Of a stretch of DNA of 64,000 nt, positions 22,658 through 34,778 are shown in pieces. The notes under the pieces were generated by a model. It was given only the letters and a program-made list of their open reading frames with translations, was not told the DNA's origin and did not search any database. The DNA is from Tipula vernalis (lineage: Eukaryota > Arthropoda > Insecta > Diptera > Tipulidae). The stretch is taken from the NCBI GenBank assembly GCA_958295665.1, contig OY282558.1, positions 51,591,389 through 51,655,388 on the forward strand, written 5' to 3'. The translations under genes and the position numbers were made by a program. Position 1 is the stretch's first letter, and each line of letters opens with the position of its first letter.

Positions 22658-24116
22658 TGTAAATGTGGATATTGAGAAAAAGACCTTGCTGAATAGTAAG
22701 AAATGGGTTGAACGTATGAATGAGATTCTCATAACAAATGAAATAAATGATACAAACCAGCTTGAGTGTGAAATAGAGAGAGTTAATGAAATGTGCAGTT
22801 TTGAAATAAGAGCGAATGAAATGAAAGTAAACGGTTGGTGGAATATGGAGATTCAGTATTGGCATGAAAGGAAACGGATAGCTTTGCGTGAATTTAACAG
22901 GTGTATTTGTCGTGAATGTAAACGAAATAATGAATGGGTAAATGGAAAATTGAAAAAGGCTATCCGTAGAGCAAAAAGGAGAAGTTGGCGGAACTATGTG
23001 GCAGAAATGACACACAGAACCACAACTAAAGATGTTTGGAATAAATTTAATAGAGTGAGAGGTAAAATGAGGAATGAAAGAAACGTTGTAATGGATGATC
23101 CTGAAAAAGGAAATCAATTCTTACAAATGATGACGGATGTTCAGAATAATGTAGGTGATAGTAACGATTGGATGTTACTTGAAGATGTTGGTGAAAATTT
23201 GAATGAAATGTGTGTGGAATTTGAATGGAATGAGTTCCTGAGGGTTTTAGAAACAGCAAAATCTACGACCCCAGGAATAAATAGAGTGAGTTATAAAATG
23301 ATTGGGCTGTTGAGCGTTGAAGCAAAGGAAATCTTGGTTCGAATTCTCAATAGGGTTTGGATGAGTGTTCAGATACCGGAAAGATGGAAGGATTGCAGAG
23401 TGGTTCCAATTCCCAAAAGGGATCGCGATACTAATCTGGCAATAAACTATAGAGGAATATGTATGTTCAATGTTTTTATTAAAATGGTGAATGGGATGAT
23501 GAAAGACAGGTTTGAAAAGTTTATGAATGAAAATAGTTTATTGCCAGAGACCACTTTTGGTTTCCGACGTAACCATTCTGCAAACAAATGTGTGGAAAAA
23601 TTTGTGTGGGAAGCACGAAAGGCAAAGAAGTTTGTTGTGGCGGTATTTCTGGATATTGAAAGAGCGTATGATTACGTGATTCCAGGGAAACTATATCAGG
23701 TTCTTTTGAATCTGGGATTTCCTGGAAAAATTTGTAAATGGGTGTATGAGTTTATGAGTGAGCGTAAGTTTGTTTTGTGTGGAAGAGGTTATAGATTGGA
23801 GGAAGCGGTGAATATTGGGCTCAAAATTTCTCCGACCCTCTTCAATCTGTATACGAGCTCAATAAATAGGTATAATGTCCCCGAGAAAGTTATCTTGCAA
23901 TTTGCAGATGACTTTGTACTAATCGGCAAGCGCAAAACTATCGGCGAGGCCCTAAATCGAGCTCAGGAATGTGTGATTCAGGTAACACAAAGTTTGAATG
24001 ATTTAAATCTGCGGGTGAATTCGAGAAAATGTAATAGTATGGCATTTAGAACGAATCAAAGAATTGATGTGCGAATCTATGATGAGATAATTGAGTATTC
24101 AAGATTGACTAAGTAG
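22597..24116 (+). pseudogene. LINE ORF2: end of endonuclease and reverse transcriptase
   Basis: The frame carries GSDHFMI (catalytic Asp-His of the EEP endonuclease; GAT CAT at 22626-22631) near its start. The RT follows: TPGINRVSYKMI, VVPIPKRDRDTN, NYRGICMFN, TTFGFRRNHSA, AVFLDIERAYDYV (first catalytic Asp), then FADD at about 23901-23912. The motif usually read as GLKQG..SPTLFN is here GLKISPTLFN, which looks like a short in-frame deletion in RT block 4. The frame ends at TAG 24114-24116, after which the protein continues in another frame as RYLGIWIDN. No ATG can be assigned as a real start because the element is 5'-truncated. RT would copy the element's RNA at the nicked target. Confidence 0.9.
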
Positions 24117-24778
24117 GTATTTGGGAATCTGGATCGACAATTGATTGAGTTTTAAAGTGCACATGGAAAAATTAGCCGATAATTGTAAGATCAGATTAAA
24201 TGTGATCAAAAGGGTGAGAAAACCAAAATGGGGGGGCTCACCCTAGCGTGACTGATATGCTGCGAAAAGCGCTAGTGTCTTCCAAAATTGCGTATGGAAT
24301 GAGTGTGTATGGTGACGGATCTAAGGTCGGGTTTGAAAAATTAATGAAAGTTGAGAATGCATGGGGTAGAGTGGTATTGGGGGCGATTAATTCTACCCCA
24401 ATAACATATCTATGGTCCGAATTGGGTGATTCACCTCTTAATTATAAGAGGGAATAGATCACCGTGCGAGAGACTGTGCGAATGTTGACCAAAGATAATA
24501 TGTTATTGAATGAGATAAAAGTAAGATTGGAAGGAGGAACGGATTACCAAAAAACGCAACGGTCAAAAATAATGGCGGAAAATATGAAAATATATTTCAA
24601 AATTAGACAAGTGGGTCCAAAAGTTCCTCCCGAAAATCTTTCTGTGTGTTTGAATTTTGGAGGTATAACAAAAGCGATGATGAATGAGTTATCGGATAAG
24701 AGAGAATTTCGAAGAATGCAACTGAATTATTTTGCACATGTGGAAGTATATACTGATGCTAGTGTTAATGAGGATTGA
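24117..24778 (+). pseudogene. LINE ORF2: RT thumb/connection region, broken
   Basis: After the stop at 24114 the protein continues as YLGIWIDN, a stop, LSFKVHMEKLADNCKIRL and RVRKPKWGG, then shifts frame near 24240 into MLRKALVSSKIAYGMSVYG and GAINSTPITYLWSELG. An in-frame TAG lies at 24455-24457. VETANT-like 'YLGI' and 'AYG' plus 'PxxYLWSELG' blocks are usual between RT and RNase H in LINEs of this type. The frame ends at TGA 24776-24778, inside RNase H. Confidence 0.8.
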
Positions 24779-25231
24779 GTGGGTGTAGGAATTTACATTC
24801 CGGCAATGAAAAAAGAGAAAATGTTAAGATTGAATGGTAGCATCTGTATAATGAATGCAGAATTGATTGGAATTATGGAAGGAATCAAGTTGGCAATGAA
24901 TGAAGGGAGGAGGAGAGTAGTTCTATTCTCCGATTCCTTGAGTGGTTTAGAACTAATAAAACATGGAGGGGATACTCAGGGCAGTGTCTTTGTAGAAATG
25001 ATGTATGAGTACCTTCAATCTTGTGGGAGTGAGGTGATTCTACAATGGATACCTTCACACCTACAGATTGATGGTAATGAAAGAGCCGATATGCTTGCCA
25101 AAAGGGGTTGTATGCTTGAGGAGATAACAGATTATGAATTCATGGATGCAAGAGATGTACTTCGGATGTTTCAGAAGAATCTGTGGAGAAAATGGGAGAA
25201 TGAATTTATGGAAAAGAGTAGAGTACTTTGA
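24740..25231 (+). pseudogene. LINE ORF2: RNase H domain
   Basis: VYTDASVNED (first catalytic Asp, codon 24755-24757) is followed by an in-frame TGA and then GVGIYIP. Next come MNAELIGIMEGI (catalytic Glu), VVLFSDSLSGLELI (second Asp), ILQWIPSHLQIDGNERADMLAK (the last Asp in GNERAD) and a Cys. All four acidic residues of RNase HI are present and in the usual order and spacing. The domain degrades the RNA template of the retrotransposon. It is disabled only by the TGA at 24776-24778 and the upstream breaks. A frameshift near 25215 moves the C terminus to another frame. Confidence 0.9.
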
Positions 25232-25480
25232 ATGGTGTAGTGCTCCTTTGAGGAAACCATTTTTTAAGGAAATCAAAGGAGACACTACAATGATACGAAC
25301 GATGGAACGGGTGAGATTGAATCATGGTAATTGGAAAGAATGCTTAAGGAAACGTTATTTGAGTGAGGATGATTTATGTGAAAGCTGTTTCATTGTGGAG
25401 GACATCGAACATTTAATTCTAAAATGTTCCAAATTTAGCCAAAATACAGGAATGTTCGATGTCCTTATGAATGTGTGGCG
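25215..25480 (+). pseudogene. LINE ORF2: C-terminal Cys/His motif
   Basis: One frame reads MIRTMERVRLNHGNWKECL, then DDLCESCFIVEDIEHLILKC. The C-x2-C-x8-H-x4-C spacing is the zinc-knuckle-like motif found after RNase H in I, R1 and Loa-type LINEs. A frameshift relative to the RNase H frame separates the two. The frame stays open to 25742 but loses family resemblance after FSQNTG, so I take the rest as 3' UTR. Confidence 0.75.
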
Positions 25481-25513
25481 GTTACGCATTCATACATGCG
25501 TTCACCGCCACAC
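25473..25513. repeat. Stem-loop in the LINE 3' region
   Basis: GTGTGGCGGT pairs with ACCGCCACAC. Inside, ACGCAT pairs with ATGCGT around a small loop, giving two stacked stems with one or two unpaired bases between. It lies just past the C-terminal motif, at the start of the 3' UTR. Confidence 0.75.
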
Positions 25514-26005
25514 GTTAAAGACGTCGCGCACTGTCTGTCGTCTGCAGGCAGGCATACCAACCGCGCGACACAAAACAAAACAACAGATAAACGAGAAAAA
25601 CAAAATGACACAACACACAAGACAAATATTAAAAAATAAAAAAACAGTCTCATCTCGGATTTGGTACAAAGCGCACGCGCGCTCGTCGGATTTTGGTGCC
25701 GACAGAAAATGGTGGTTAAAATATAAAAATAAAATTTGTTAAAATAATCTTCCTTAAAATAATAAATAAATAAATTAATAATAAAACAATTTTGTATAAC
25801 GTTTATTTGTGTACACTATAAATGCAAGAAACTTGAATGAATTATTACGAAAGGGGAAAAATGAATACAAAATAATGTAGGAATTTATCAAACTGAGTGG
25901 TATAACGGTATGAAAGTGGATCACTGAATGAAAGTTGAGTGAAAGGAAGGAAAAAAAAAAATTGTAAAAAATTAAAAAATTGTAAATTTTGAAATCGGGC
26001 CAGAA

Positions 26006-26023
26006 GGCTCCTTTTTTGGAGCC
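26006..26023. repeat. Stem-loop near the LINE 3' end
   Basis: GGCTCC, six T, GGAGCC: a perfect 6-bp stem with a 6-nt loop, about 17 nt before the A tail. Terminal hairpins recognised by the element's own RT are known for several LINEs; that role here is inference. Confidence 0.65.
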
Positions 26024-26054
26024 AGTGCCATAATAAATACAAAAAAAAAAAAAA

Positions 26055-27660
26055 GTCAAGTCAAAACTCAAAGTAAATTTAAAAGTTATGTCAAAAGTCA
26101 ATTCAAAAGTTAAACTAAAATTTAAGTCAAAATTCGAGTCAAAGTCACTTAAAGACATGTTTAACGCTAAACCAAAAATCATGTCAAAAGGCAAATCAAA
26201 AGTCAAGTCAAAATTAAATAAAAGTCAAGTCAAATGTCAAGTTAAAAGTTAACAAAAGTCAAGTCAAAAGTGAATTCAAAAATTCAATCCAAAAGTCAAT
26301 CCAAAAGTAAAGTCAAAAACAAAGTCAAAAGTCAAGTCTAAAGTCAAGTTTAAACTTAAAGTTAAGTGCAAATCCGAGCCAAAGTCATTTGAAAGGTCAT
26401 GTTAACGTTAAGTGAATAATCAAGTCAAAAGTCAAATCTACAATCAAGCCAAAAGCCAAATCAAAGATGAAGCCAAACACCAAGACCAAAGTAAGTCATG
26501 TAAAAACGCCAAATCAAAAAATCTAACAAAACTCAAGTCATAAATTAAACTAAAAGTCAAATCAAAGATCAAGTCAAAAGTCAACTCAAAGTCAAGTTAT
26601 AAGTTAAGTCAAAAGTCAGTTCAGACGTTAAACCAAAAGTTAAGTCAAAATTCGAGTCAAAGTCATAAAGTCGTGTTAAACGTTAAATCAAAAATTAACT
26701 CAAAAGGCACATCAAAAGTCAAGTCGAAATTAAACAAAAGTTAAGTCAAAAGTCAAGTTAAATGTCAACAAAAGTCAATCCAAAAGTCAAGTCTAAGGTC
26801 AAGTTAAAAGTTAAGTCAAAAGTCAATTCAAGAGTCAAACCTATAGTGCTAATCCGAGTAAAAGTCACTTGAAAAGTCATGTTAACGTTAAGTGAATAAT
26901 TAAGTACAAATCAAAGATCAAGCGAAACGCCAAAACAAAATTACTTGGGAATCTCTAGTCAACAATGAAGACAAAAGTCAAGTCAAAAGTCAAGTCAAAA
27001 CGCAAGTAAATTAATTGAAAAGTTAAAAAATGTGAAACCAGAAGTCAAGTTAAAAATACGCGAAATTTAGCGTTAAAGTCACATAAAAAGTCATGTTAAA
27101 AACGCCAAGTCAAAAAATCTGACAAAACTCAAGTCAAAAATTCAAACCAAAAGTCAAATCAAAAATCAAGTCAAAAGTTCAGTGAAAAGTCAAGTTAATC
27201 CGAAAGTCAAGTCAAAAGTCAATTCAGAAGTTAAACCAAAAGTTAAGTCAAAATTCGAGCAAAAGTCACGTAAAGTTAAGTTAAACGCTAAATCAAAAAT
27301 CAAGTCCAAAGACAAACCAAAAGTCAAATCAAAAGTCAACAAAAAAGTCAATCCAAAGGTCAAATCAAAAGGCAAATTAATTAAGTCAAAAGTCAAGTAA
27401 AAAGTCAAACCAAATGTTAAGTGAAAATTCGAGTGAAAGTTACACTAAAAGTCATGATAAACGCCAAGTCAAAAAATCTGACACAACTCAAGTCAAAAAT
27501 TAAATATACAATCCAATCAAAAGTCAAATCAAAAATCAAGTCAAAAGTTCTGTCAATAGTCAAGTAAAAAGTCAAACCAAAAGTTAAGTAAAAATTGGAG
27601 TCAAAGTCATGTAAAAAGTCAAGTTAAACGCTAAGGTAAAAATCAAGTCAGAAGGCACAG
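26055..27660. repeat. AAGTC satellite, right part
   Basis: Continuation of the array interrupted at 22518: about 10-bp CAAGTCAAAA/CAAAAGTCAA monomers. A recurring landmark (ATTCGAG or ATCCGAG, then GTCA, GTCATGTTAA, ACGC/ACGTTAA) recurs near 26130, 26370, 26650, 26850, 27060, 27255, 27430 and 27595, giving a higher-order period of roughly 165-280 bp. The open frame 27182-27400 (Lys-Val-Lys-Ser type) and its antisense partner come only from the repeat. Confidence 0.9.
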
Positions 27661-29700
27661 CCAAATCACTCTAAAATCCGAATAGAAACTCCTAGTTCGC
27701 ATTTACGTGAATGGCTTTGTCTCTTTCAAACTTTTTGAAGTTGTTTGAAATTTCACTTCCAGTAATTAAAATCTTCAAAATCTGACCAAATAGTTACTTA
27801 AATTATTTATTTATTTTATTTATTCTAATGTTGGGTTTTGATCCCAAATTTAAAAAAATTTTCTACAAAACTGGAGGCTTTAGAATTTTAATAACTCGAT
27901 ACGAAATTGAATAGATTTTGATTGAATCATCATTCAAACCAACTTTATATATCAATTTCGATTAATGTGCACAAATCAAACCTGTTCAATACCCAAAAAA
28001 ACACAATTTTTAAGCGATCTTGAATTACACACCAGAAAACTGTCAACCACCTTAGGCTAATTTATGTACAAAATTTCATAAATTGTTTATACCTATATCA
28101 TATGATGAGAGTACCATGATCAAAATGATGCGATGCTGATGATCAATTAAATTCCTACCACCAAATGTAATCTGTTTTCCTGCATCATCGTTCTCATCGG
28201 TTAGTTACTTGCTTAATAACAAAAAAAAAAAAAAAATGCCGACAACCAGTTTGACACAAATACTTAATCATCGCGCATATACACGGTGTACAAAATCAAG
28301 CAATGTTTTTATTTTTATTTTTTTGTTTTGTTTTCTAAGCTACGTACAATGTAATGTATTAACCGTTTAAAATTTATTATTAGAGGTATGTCGCCTTGAT
28401 ATAAAACGTATACATAAATCTTGTATGTTGCGTTCAAACATTAAACAGAATAAATTTAACTAAATTAACAGTAATAAGTTATTAAATATTACATATCATC
28501 AATATCATATATACAACATACAATACACACATCAAAAGAAAACTCGAAGGTACATAAGACAAAAAAAAAAAAAGAAGAAACTTAAGAATGTAACAAGAAG
28601 AAAATAATTGTTGTTAAGAAGAAATTATTTATAATGACAAAATCAGATTAAAACCAACCAAATAAAATAAAAAAGTTTTTACTTTAAATACAAGAAATAA
28701 TAACCATTTTTTTGTTGTATTATTATATTTATTTAAGATTAGCGCGATTACATAATTCGAAATCCAGCATTGTGGACAACACAACAAAACAAAAAAATTA
28801 AATAAGAAAAAAATTCTGAAGTACATAAAAATTATGTTCCGTGTTTTTTTTTGTTTATTTATATAGTTTTGTGCACGGTGTACACATGTTGTACTATGTG
28901 ACTGGGGCTGTTTGTTTATTTGTTTTGTGTTACCATAAGTATTGTATCGCTTGCGTTTATTTTTTATTTTTATCGCGCAAACAACACAAGATAATGAGAT
29001 AGCTGGAATTTATTTAACTGGTAATATTTAGCATATTTTTGGTAATTTAAATTGGAGTTTTAAAATTACGACATGACAAAGGTTTCATAAGAGAAAGGGT
29101 AAATGTTCAATATATGTATGTACATAGTCGAGATAAAAATCAGCGTTATTGATTTGCAAATAGAAAGGTGTCTACATAGAAATATTTTATTGGAAGTTAA
29201 TAAATATTTTGATTGATTTATATAATATGGTTGGTTGTCTTTGGTAAGCAAAAATTTGGGTTCGCAAGCTTATAAAGTTGTTAAACCTTCAACTGGTTTT
29301 GTACCAAATTGAATTGTAAATTACGGTGACTAATTCTTGTAACATTTTATTTTCGTTGATTAGATTTTCCTAAAAACATATTACTGTACTGACCAATCCT
29401 CAAGGGTTCAATTTTCAGATAATATAATTTATAAATAAATTATACTTTGGTAAGGGTATACTAATTTTATTTTACTAGTGTTCTGGTTAATTCAAAAACT
29501 TGAGAATGTATTACTATAACAATAAAATCGAGGCAAATAACAAAATTTGCCACAGTATGTTCCAGTTCTGCTTAATCAGAATTCCGTGAAACAAAATCGG
29601 TCCGTTGATACAGAAAGGATTAACTTCTAGTATTTGTAGTATTCGACAATCATAATAGATACCGATTTATTGGAGTAAACAAAAAAGTTAAAAATTTTGA
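27661..29700. other. AT-rich non-repetitive stretch, no gene recognised
   Basis: Ordinary AT-rich sequence with A runs (28220-28235, 28561-28573). The minus frames 28629-28826 and 29066-29251 are hydrophobic or Asn/Tyr-rich low-complexity strings without motifs. I see no exon with paired splice signals. Confidence 0.45.
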
Positions 29701-29714
29701 TAAAACAGAACCGA

Positions 29715-31530
29715 AACGAAAATATGAAATCCCATTACTGCTCAGAATTGGTCCTGTTTTCTTCAAAAAATGCCAAAACCTTTCCTACATCTGCTTCTAT
29801 TAGTGTAATTTCCAAACTACTTAAATTACTGTTATTGTCAGTCTTTATTATTCCTCTAGCTAGTCAAATAAACTATCCCTAACAATATAAAGTTTGAACG
29901 GGGAAAAATAATGAAATTTGCTAAAACTATTTCCCAAATTCTTTTTTACTTTCTCCAGAGCTATTAAGCTAACAGTCGGCGAAACAATAGTGTTCCAATT
30001 TTTTGGGGTTACTTCCATGATAAAAAAAGCATTCAGTGATGATTTCAATTTTTTGAGAAATACGGAATCCAACCTGGTTTAAGTAATGCTAAAATTTTTA
30101 TAAATTAGAATTTACGAGGGAATTTTCCAAATTTAATTTAATTGGAAATATTTTTTTTAAATAGAAATAATTTGAAGAAGCGAATAGTTTGAAATAGTCC
30201 ATTCGAAATTTGAGTTAATTAACAAATGTTGACGTTTTGCATTTCGGGAAACGGCCGTTTTCTATAGAGCTTAAAATCTTACATAAAAATTCAGAATTTG
30301 AGCTCAAAATTGTAAAACTTAAAAATTTTTCGTTCTAATAAATAAAAAAGATTTGTTAATTTTCAGAATTTGGAATTTTTTGAAAATATAGCCACTGCTG
30401 ATTCAAGATTTCAGCTGGAATGCCAATAAAAAAATGAAACTTTTAAGATTTGCCAAATTAGAAAATCCTTTAAAAAATTTAATTCGAACCAACTGTCAAA
30501 AAGTGACATTCGAAATAACTCGAAAATAGTTTAGAAATATGGGAGCATGAAATCATTTCATTGCTTTTGTAAAATTGGAACCATGAAGGTTTTCTGTTAA
30601 GTTCCGACTAATCGCTAGAAGTCTTTAACTAAGAATTCTACAAAATTTTTAAAATATTTAAAATTTTTGTTGCAGTAGGAAAATTAGTTTTAAACCATGT
30701 TGAAATTGCGTATTTAGAACGGAAAATAAGTATTTTTTGGAACAATCTGGGCAGAGGTGATTTGAAATGTTGTAAAGAAATAATTTCGAAATTTTAGAAT
30801 ATCAAAATTTTGTAAAACTTCAGTTTTAAAATGAATTACTTAGAATTGAGAGATAATTCAGATATTTGGAATGTGTAACGGATTAATGCAGATTGAATCG
30901 ACGAAGAGCAACAGTAGTACGGCATCTTCTAACTATCATGGATTTAAGAGCTTTAGTTATATTTATTATTATAATATCATTCAGCGTAAAATATTCTTAA
31001 GTAATGAACTTAGCTTTCAAAATTTCGAAATTCATAAATTATTTAAAAATTATATTTACAGAATTCTGCAAGTCAAGGCTTTCATTTAACTATTTCGGTT
31101 TCAGAATTTTAGTCGTACTTGATGAAAATAATTCGATTTTGTTTAAATAAGAACTTTTATCAGATTTTGGCCATACAAGCTTTTTAAAAGCTTACTTTTC
31201 AAATTTTCAGAATTCAAACATATTTAAAAATTTGTATTTACAGGATTTCCCAAATCAAGATTCAGATTTAATTATTTCGTTTCAGAATTTTAATCGTAGT
31301 GGAAATAAATCAATTGAGGAATTCGCGACCTTAAACTTTAAAAATTCTTACGAAAGTATCTAAAAAAATGTATTTATAGAATTTTCGACTGTTCCAAATT
31401 TTAGATGACTCTTATAAAATTAGTCTTCAAACTTTCAAAATTCATATGTTTTAAAAAATTTTATTTACAGGATTTTACAAATTAAGATTTTCGTTGAACT
31501 ATTGCCGAATTCTTGAAATCTAATAAATTA
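29715..31530. repeat. Copy A of a diverged direct duplication (about 1.8 kb)
   Basis: The first 350 bp (AAATCCCATTACTGCTCA ... TTACTGTTATTGTCA ... CTAGCTAGTCAAATAAACTA ... GCTAAAACT ... GCGAAACAATA) recur at 31535-31850. Later landmarks such as CAGTAGGAAAA, (C/A)AGAGGTG(A/C)TTTGAAAT and AATATCAAAATTTTGTAAA recur in the same order about 1.72-1.8 kb further right. No gene is recognised inside. Confidence 0.7.
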
Positions 31531-31534
31531 ATAA

Positions 31535-33300
31535 TAAAATCCCATTACTGCTCAAAATTAGTCTTATTCTCTTCATAAAATGGCAAAACCCGTCTTATAT
31601 CGGCTTCTATTAGTATAATTTCCAAACTACTTAAATTACTGTTATTGTCACCCTTTATTATTGTTCTAGCTAGTCAAATAAACTACTTACTAAAAATCGA
31701 AAAAATAATGAAATTTGCTAAAACTTATTTCTCAGATTTTCATTTTCTTATTTTTCTCCAAAGCTATTAAACCAGCTGTCCGCGAAACAATACCAGTCCT
31801 ATTTTTTGGGGGTTCTATTTTTAGGAAATACGGGAGCCAACTCTGGTTTAATGCTAAGTGCGAAGTATGCGAAAAGAGCTTGACAAGATTTAATTTAGCT
31901 CCATATATTTCGAAACTAACAATTTCGAAAATTTTAAATCATTTTCCATTTGAATAAAAATTCAGAATTTAGACTCGGACGAAATTATGAACTTCGTAAA
32001 ACTTATGAATGTTTACTTTTAAGAAATAAGAAAGATTTGCCAATTTCCATTTGAAAATATAGTCACAATATTTTAAATTTTGTAAAATTAAGTCAAAAAT
32101 TTGGCAAATTTTGTAAAACTCGAATGTACATACTATTCTATGTCCAGATTGAAGATTTTAATTATACCGCCAATGTTTTGAAATTTTGTAAACCTTCAAA
32201 TTTATCGAAATTTTTAAACCGAAAAAACTAAATCAAGATCTTCTATAAAATGTTTACCAATTGAATTTTCGATGTTGCGGAAATAAATTAAAATGAAATT
32301 TCAATAAATCATTTTATTCAATCATTTCGCCAAGCTAATTTTACTTAAAATTCTATTAATATTTTAATAATTTTAAAATAGTTAAAACTTTTATTCCAGT
32401 AGGAAAAGTTCAGAGTTTTTACCATTTTGAAACTGTGTATTATAGGTGCCACTGCATTAAATTAATTTAAACTTTAAAATTTTAATAAATTAATAATTTT
32501 TGGAATCTGAACAGAGGTGCTTTGAAATTTAGTAAAGCAATAGTTCCGAAAATTTGGAATATCAAAATTTTGTAAACTGTTAGTTTTCTAATTGATTACT
32601 TAAAATTGATAGCTAATTCTTATACTCGAAATGTATAATCTGGAAAATCTAAATAAGATATTTACAAGTTGATTAATGAAAATGTTTTATAATTGAGTCT
32701 ATGAACAGGATCTAGAATTTAATTGAATTTTGAATATAATGTTATTTAACAAAAATGTCAAAATTCAAATTTCCATATTTCAGTATTGTCTTTGTATTTA
32801 ACAGTCAATTAAATTCAATTTGTCTAAAGATTTTCGAATTGGGTAAAACTTAAAAAGTTTCATTTAATTAATATTAAATAATAAACTGTTTAATTTATTT
32901 CCCAAATTGTACCAAAAAAAAAATTGCTACAAATAGTGTTGAAAAGATTTTACAAATAAAGATTTTGATTCTCACTTTGGTTTCAGAATTTCCAGATTTT
33001 GGATGATTTTCTCAGATAAATTTCGTATTAAAAATGATTTTTATCAGGTTTTTGATGAGTTTTATAAATACAGTTATCAAATTTTTAAATTCCTTACATT
33101 TCAAAAAAATACCTATTTCTGTTTCAGAATTAGAGTCGTAGTAGAAATAATTCAATTGCGGAGTTCCCGACTGAAATTTTCAAAATTCATACTTATTCCA
33201 GAAAAAAAAAATTGTAAATATTTAAAGAATTGCACAAACTTTTTCAGAGTTTTTCACAAAATTTTAGTTACAGGGTCTTCCGAATTTTTATCGTGAGGAA
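31535..33300. repeat. Copy B of the diverged direct duplication
   Basis: Matches 29715-31530 in the same orientation (see copy A), with many substitutions and small indels. The 80-codon frame 31715-31957 lies in this copy but is not open in copy A, so it is not a gene. Confidence 0.65.
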
Positions 33301-34778
33301 ATAATGGGTTTTCGATTTCTCAAATTTCAAGTTAACTGTTTAAAAAGAAATGTATTTACAGAATTTTCGATTTAGTATTAAAAATATTTTTCTCAGATTT
33401 TGAATGACATTAATAAACTCAGTTTTCAAATTTTCAAAATTCGTAGATACTTAGGTATTTAAAAAAAAATATTTACTGGATTATCGACGTCGTTCAAATA
33501 AGACTTTTCTCAAATTTTTGATAAATTTTATAAACTCAGTTTTCAAATTTTCTGAATTCATACAATTTAAAAAATTATATTTACAGTATTTTAAAAAACC
33601 AGCATTCTGATTTAACTATTTCGGTTCAGAATTTTAGTCGTAGTGGATAATTAAATTATGGAATTTCCCAAAATTCGGTTGTTTTTAAGAAAACTGTGTT
33701 TACAGGATTTTACAAATCAAGATTTTGATTTAACAATTTCGTTTTCAAAATTATGCTCAAATAATTCCATTTTGTCTTAAATAAGACTTGTCTCAGATTT
33801 TAGATGACTTTTATAAACACAGACTTCAAATTTTTAAAATTCATACATATTTAAAAAATTGTATTTACAGGATTTTAAAAATTGTAATTGCAGGATTTTA
33901 TATCAAAACATTAATTTAATTATTTCGGTTTCAGAATTTCGACTGAAATTTTCAAAATCCTTTTAAAAATTTTAGCCTTACTGGAAATAATCCGTTTTCC
34001 TCTTAAAGACTTTCCTCAGATTTTGGTTGACTTTTATATAAACTTAATTTCCAAATTATCGAAATTAATACACTTTAAAAAAAATTGTGTTTAAAGGATT
34101 ATACAAATCAAGATTCTGAATAAATTATTTCGGTTTTAGAATTTTAGTCGTAATGAAAATAATTTATTTCTGGAATTCCCAACGATATTCTCTTAAAAAT
34201 GAAATTTTGCAGATTATGGAAGTTTTCTACAAACTCCGTTTTCAAAATTTCAAAATTCATACATTTTAAAAAAAATTATATTTACAGGATTTTACAAATT
34301 ATGATTTTGATTTAACTACTTTTGTTTCAGAATTTTCGGATTTTGGATGGTTTTCTCAGATTTTGCATTAGTTTTATTAACCCAGTTTTAAAATTTTTAA
34401 AATTCATTCGTTTTTAAAAAATTATATTTACAGGATTTTCGACTTTATCCCAATTTAGGACGACTTTAAACTAGGTTTTCAAATTATCAAAATTCACATG
34501 TATTTAAAAAATTGTAATTGCAGGGTACTTAATTTAATTATTTCGGTTTCAGAATTTTAATCACAGGTGAAATAATTCAATATGGAATTCGACTGAAATT
34601 TTCAAAATTCCTTTTGAAAATTTTAGCCTTGCTGGAAATAATTCGTTTCTATCTAAAATAAGACTTTTCTTAGGATTTGGATAGCTTTTATATAAACTCA
34701 GTTTTCAAATTATCGAAATGAATACAGTTTTAAAAAAAATTGTATTTAGAGGATCTTACAAATCAAGATTCTGGAGGG

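Larger units (their letters stand above)
22518..26054 (+). mobile_element. 5'-truncated, 5'-inverted non-LTR retrotransposon (I-clade-like, with RNase H)
   Basis: The element runs from the inverted 5' end, through ORF2 (end of endonuclease, reverse transcriptase, RNase H, C-terminal Cys/His motif) and a 3' UTR, to an A14 tail at 26041-26054. Both flanks are the same AAGTC satellite, so the boundaries are clear even though a target-site duplication cannot be told from the repeat. At about 3.5 kb it lacks ORF1 and most of the endonuclease. An RNase H domain after the RT is typical of the I group of LINEs. Stops and frameshifts make it a dead copy. Confidence 0.88.

Noticed and set aside
22650..23259. 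Minus-strand frames of 155 and 70 codons
   Set aside because: Antisense shadows of the LINE reverse transcriptase.
27182..27408. Lys-Val-Lys-Ser repeat frame and its antisense partner
   Set aside because: Produced by the AAGTC satellite; neighbouring units are full of stops and indels.
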